Of a stretch of DNA of 8,494 nucleotides, positions 6,238 through 8,494 are shown in pieces (position 1 is the first letter of the stretch; every line of letters begins with the position of its first letter). Under the pieces are notes generated by a model, which was given only the letters and a program-made list of their open reading frames with translations, was not told the origin of the DNA and did not search any database. This DNA is from an uncultured Erysipelotrichaceae bacterium (lineage in GTDB: Bacteria; Bacillota_I; Bacilli_A; Erysipelotrichales; Erysipelotrichaceae): positions 1-8,494 of the forward strand of contig CACXEN010000012.1 in NCBI GenBank assembly GCA_902766675.1. The letters are read 5' to 3'. Position numbers and translations under genes: made by a program.

Positions 6238-7035
6238 ATGTTAAAAATAGAAAACATCTCTAAATCATTTAATCCTGGTACAGTCAATGAAACAAAGGCA
6301 TTGCGTGGTTTAAATCTAAATGTAAATGATGGGGATTTTATCACAATACTAGGATCTAATGGGGCAGGCAAATCCACATTATTTAATGCAATTTCAGGAA
6401 ATTTCTTTGTGGATGAAGGTCGCATTATATTAGATGATCAAAATATTACTTTTATGCCGGATTATAAAAGGGCGAAATGGATTGGAAGGTTATTCCAAGA
6501 TCCTTTAAAAGGAACAGCACCACATATGACAATTGAAGAAAATCTTGCATTAGCATATTTACGTGCTGGACAATCTAAGACATTTTCTCGTATTTCTAAA
6601 AAAGATGAAGAATTCTTTTGTGAGAAATTGAAGATGCTAGATATGGGCTTAGAGGATCGTATGCATACACAAGTAGGAACACTATCTGGTGGCCAAAGAC
6701 AAGCATTAACACTTTTAATGGCCACGATTGTGCCACCAAAAATATTATTGTTAGATGAACATACAGCAGCACTAGATCCACAAGCCGCAGATAAAGTATT
6801 ATCTCTGACGAAAAAAATCGTAGAGGAAAATCATACAACTTGTTTGATGATTACACATAATATCCATCAAGGCCTACAAACGGGAAATCGATCATTATTT
6901 ATGGCAGATGGTAATATCATTTTGGATTTACAAGAAGAAGAAAGAAAAACGATTACGATGGAAGAGGTATTAGAGAAATTCAAAGCTGGTGCCCATAAAG
7001 ATTTAGACAATGATCGAATTCTATTATCGGAGTAA
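6238..7035 (+). CDS. trpZ: Tryptophan ABC importer, ATP-binding protein (TrpZ type)
   Basis: A 265-residue ABC ATPase that powers the importer from the cytoplasmic side. All motifs are intact: Walker A GSNGAGKST (39-47), Q-loop Q87 in LFQDP, signature LSGGQ (149-153), Walker B ILLLDE (169-174), D-loop within AALDP, and switch histidine H207 in MITHN. The acidic histidine-containing stretch DEHTAALDP is the form seen in ATPases paired with LivH-like permeases of this family. The start ATG is preceded by AAGGAGATG in the last codons of trpY, with 1 nt between stop and start. The C-terminal 40 residues are charged and carry no recognised regulatory domain. Confidence 0.9.
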   Translation: MLKIENISKSFNPGTVNETKALRGLNLNVNDGDFITILGSNGAGKSTLFNAISGNFFVDEGRIILDDQNITFMPDYKRAKWIGRLFQDPLKGTAPHMTIEENLALAYLRAGQSKTFSRISKKDEEFFCEKLKMLDMGLEDRMHTQVGTLSGGQRQALTLLMATIVPPKILLLDEHTAALDPQAADKVLSLTKKIVEENHTTCLMITHNIHQGLQTGNRSLFMADGNIILDLQEEERKTITMEEVLEKFKAGAHKDLDNDRILLSE

Positions 7036-7037
7036 AT

Positions 7038-7523
7038 ATGGCAAAAAAAGAAACCAAAACAAATGCATTAAGACAATTAGACCAAAAGAAAGTATCCTAT
7101 GAAATACATACATATGATGTCGCAGATGGCGCAATAGATGGTGTCTCTGTCGCCAATAAACTACAAGAAGATATCAAAAGGGTATTTAAAACATTGGTCT
7201 GTGTAAGTAATACAAAGAAATATTATGTATATGTAATTCCAGTAGAAGCACATCTAGATTTAAAAGTGGCAGCGAAAGTGGCCAATGAAAAATCTATTGC
7301 GATGATTGCCCAAAAAGAATTATTACCATTAACTGGATATATCCATGGTGGTTGTAGTCCAATTGGAATGAAAAAGAGCTTTCACACATTTGTGGATAGC
7401 TCTGCATGCCAATATACAACAATATATGTATCTGCTGGAAAAGTAGGGATGCAAGTAGAATTAAATCCAAATGATTTAATGACAATCATTGATGGAAAAT
7501 TCGCGGAATTAGTTAATATGTAG
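7038..7523 (+). CDS. ybaK: YbaK/EbsC-family aminoacyl-tRNA deacylase
   Basis: A 161-residue single-domain trans-editing hydrolase. Family members remove wrongly attached amino acids from tRNA, classically Cys from tRNA-Pro. Visible marks are the conserved lysine K51 in VFKTLV, corresponding to the essential YbaK lysine, and the substrate-pocket stretch GYIHGGCSPIGMKK (100-113). The length matches the family (about 155-165). ATG at 7038 lies 2 nt after the trpZ stop, with GGAG (7029-7032) as ribosome site, so it is the fourth gene of the T-box operon. The protein has no tryptophan. Its exact substrate is not readable: PrdX, ProXp-ala and other members share the fold, but the GGCSPIG motif favours the YbaK branch. 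The gene overlaps the convergent gene by 11 nt. Confidence 0.9.
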   Translation: MAKKETKTNALRQLDQKKVSYEIHTYDVADGAIDGVSVANKLQEDIKRVFKTLVCVSNTKKYYVYVIPVEAHLDLKVAAKVANEKSIAMIAQKELLPLTGYIHGGCSPIGMKKSFHTFVDSSACQYTTIYVSAGKVGMQVELNPNDLMTIIDGKFAELVNM

Positions 7524-8494
7524 CGATGTCGGTTGCCAGATAATTACCGGCATCGTTTTTTTCTATAAAAATTCGTGCAGTATTATCAGAGTGATATAAT
7601 CCTTTTTCGCCAATGGTATCTAAACCATAGGTGATATCCGCAAGATATAAATTACCACCTAAATAAGAAATATAATTAATGGTAATATCTGTAACAGTAT
7701 CCCCATTACTTGGGGCCCAATATTGGCCATCAATCGCTTCATAAATACGAATCGCTAAATTACCATTTGGAACTAGGTAAGGATAAAGCGCTTCATAATT
7801 TGCTTTTGCGTCATGATTACTATTGGATAAGCATTGAATATAGCGATCTAAAAAAGTAGGGATAAAATCTTTGATTGCTTGCATACTTTCTTGATCTGCA
7901 TTATTTAATAATTTAATTTCGTCATAGGATCCATCTGATGCATTACCATTTTCATCTAATATTTGAATCTTATTGAAATCGATAATACCTTCCAAATGAT
8001 ACTTACAAATATATGGAAGAGTATAGGTATCATAATAATCCTTCAACATTTCAATTGGTATCTTATCTTCCACAAGGATTTCATCTTGTATTGGTTTATC
8101 ATCATATAAGATGCGATAAGATTCTGGTAAAGTATAATCTTTTTCATTTATTAAATAGGAGAAATCAAATTCTTCTTTGTCTATATTCCAAGAAGAGAAT
8201 GATAAGAAAGGATCATCTTCTTTTGTCATGGTGATTTTCCCACAAACAGAAGTATCATTTTTTAACATATATACAGTTTTATTTTCACTACTTTCTTTGA
8301 CTGCTTTTGCATAAGATAAATCAGATAGTTGATCTTTGATAATATCTAATGCATCACTTCTTGCATATTCTTTACAATCAATAGAATCTAAATAGTTCTC
8401 AGCAATCTCTTCTTTTTTATCATCTTGCATAGATTCTACATATTGAGAAATAACAGTTTGACTACGTGTCTTTTCATATTGATCAATATATTGC
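7513..8494 (-). CDS. Unrecognised protein, 5' end beyond the window (C-terminal 326 residues)
   Basis: The frame is open from the stop at 7513-7515 to the right edge of the window. The first in-window ATG, at 8430, is probably internal, because codons 8431-8493 continue without a stop as polar, helix-prone sequence (QYIDQYEKTRSQTV...). The visible part is soluble, acidic and free of membrane helices. The C-terminal 120 residues (FIPTFLDRYIQCLSN... to the end) have the layout of an NTF2-like domain: an initial helix, then alternating strands ending in NYLATDIATY. That layout resembles the terminal domain of zinc-ribbon/TcaA-like surface proteins, a weak resemblance rather than an identification. 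The N-terminus may hold a membrane anchor not visible here. It converges on ybaK with an 11-nt overlap and shows no terminator of its own. Confidence 0.75.
   Translation of the reverse strand, partial: QYIDQYEKTRSQTVISQYVESMQDDKKEEIAENYLDSIDCKEYARSDALDIIKDQLSDLSYAKAVKESSENKTVYMLKNDTSVCGKITMTKEDDPFLSFSSWNIDKEEFDFSYLINEKDYTLPESYRILYDDKPIQDEILVEDKIPIEMLKDYYDTYTLPYICKYHLEGIIDFNKIQILDENGNASDGSYDEIKLLNNADQESMQAIKDFIPTFLDRYIQCLSNSNHDAKANYEALYPYLVPNGNLAIRIYEAIDGQYWAPSNGDTVTDITINYISYLGGNLYLADITYGLDTIGEKGLYHSDNTARIFIEKNDAGNYLATDIATY
7524..7563 (+). terminator. Terminator of the Trp transport/ybaK operon
   Basis: A 10-bp stem (7524-7533 with 7546-7555, one G-T pair) and a 12-nt loop are followed by a run of seven T with little interruption. 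It starts directly after the ybaK stop. The whole element lies inside the last codons of the convergent gene on the minus strand, so it doubles as coding sequence. Confidence 0.88.

Noticed and set aside
1..8494. CRISPR arrays, insertion sequences, tRNA genes or phage genes
   Set aside because: No direct-repeat array, transposase, terminal inverted repeats, cloverleaf or phage-like gene was seen on either strand.

Overview
The window is AT-rich, gene-dense DNA with strong AGGAGG-type ribosome sites, short intergenic gaps, intrinsic terminators and a T-box leader. This points to a low-GC Bacillota. The protein flavour suggests an anaerobic gut or oral lineage such as Erysipelotrichia, but that rank is inference, not something read directly. 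There is no rRNA, tRNA, CRISPR array or insertion sequence.

Layout. (1) Positions 1-48 hold the last codons of an upstream plus-strand gene, followed by two terminator-like hairpins. (2) Positions 203-1969 encode a complete half-size ABC exporter with its own extended -10 promoter and a terminator. (3) Positions 3926-2101, minus strand, carry a tightly packed three-gene unit: a zinc-ribbon membrane protein, 3-hexulose-6-phosphate synthase (hxlA) and 6-phospho-3-hexuloisomerase (hxlB). The two enzymes together are the formaldehyde-fixing (or, reversed, ribulose-5-phosphate-making) branch of the ribulose monophosphate pathway. (4) A divergent intergenic region (3927-4329) holds a strong promoter and a complete T-box riboswitch, with a tryptophan specifier codon (TGG) and a terminator/antiterminator switch. 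(5) Positions 4330-7523 form the T-box-controlled operon: lipoprotein binding protein, permease and ATPase of a TrpXYZ-type tryptophan importer, then a YbaK-family aminoacyl-tRNA deacylase, with junction gaps of 1-2 nt. (6) Positions 7513-8494, minus strand, carry a convergent unrecognised protein whose 5' end lies beyond the window. Its last codons overlap ybaK and contain the operon's terminator.

How it works together. When uncharged tRNA-Trp accumulates, the T-box leader should let transcription read through into the importer and deacylase genes, raising tryptophan uptake. The hxlA-hxlB unit is physically adjacent but divergently transcribed and biochemically unrelated. The exporter is an independent unit.

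No clearly undescribed system is visible. The points most worth checking are the YbaK deacylase inside a Trp-starvation operon, the T-box bulge base that does not match the usual tRNA-Trp discriminator, the zinc-ribbon membrane protein coupled to hxlAB, and the terminator embedded in the convergent gene.
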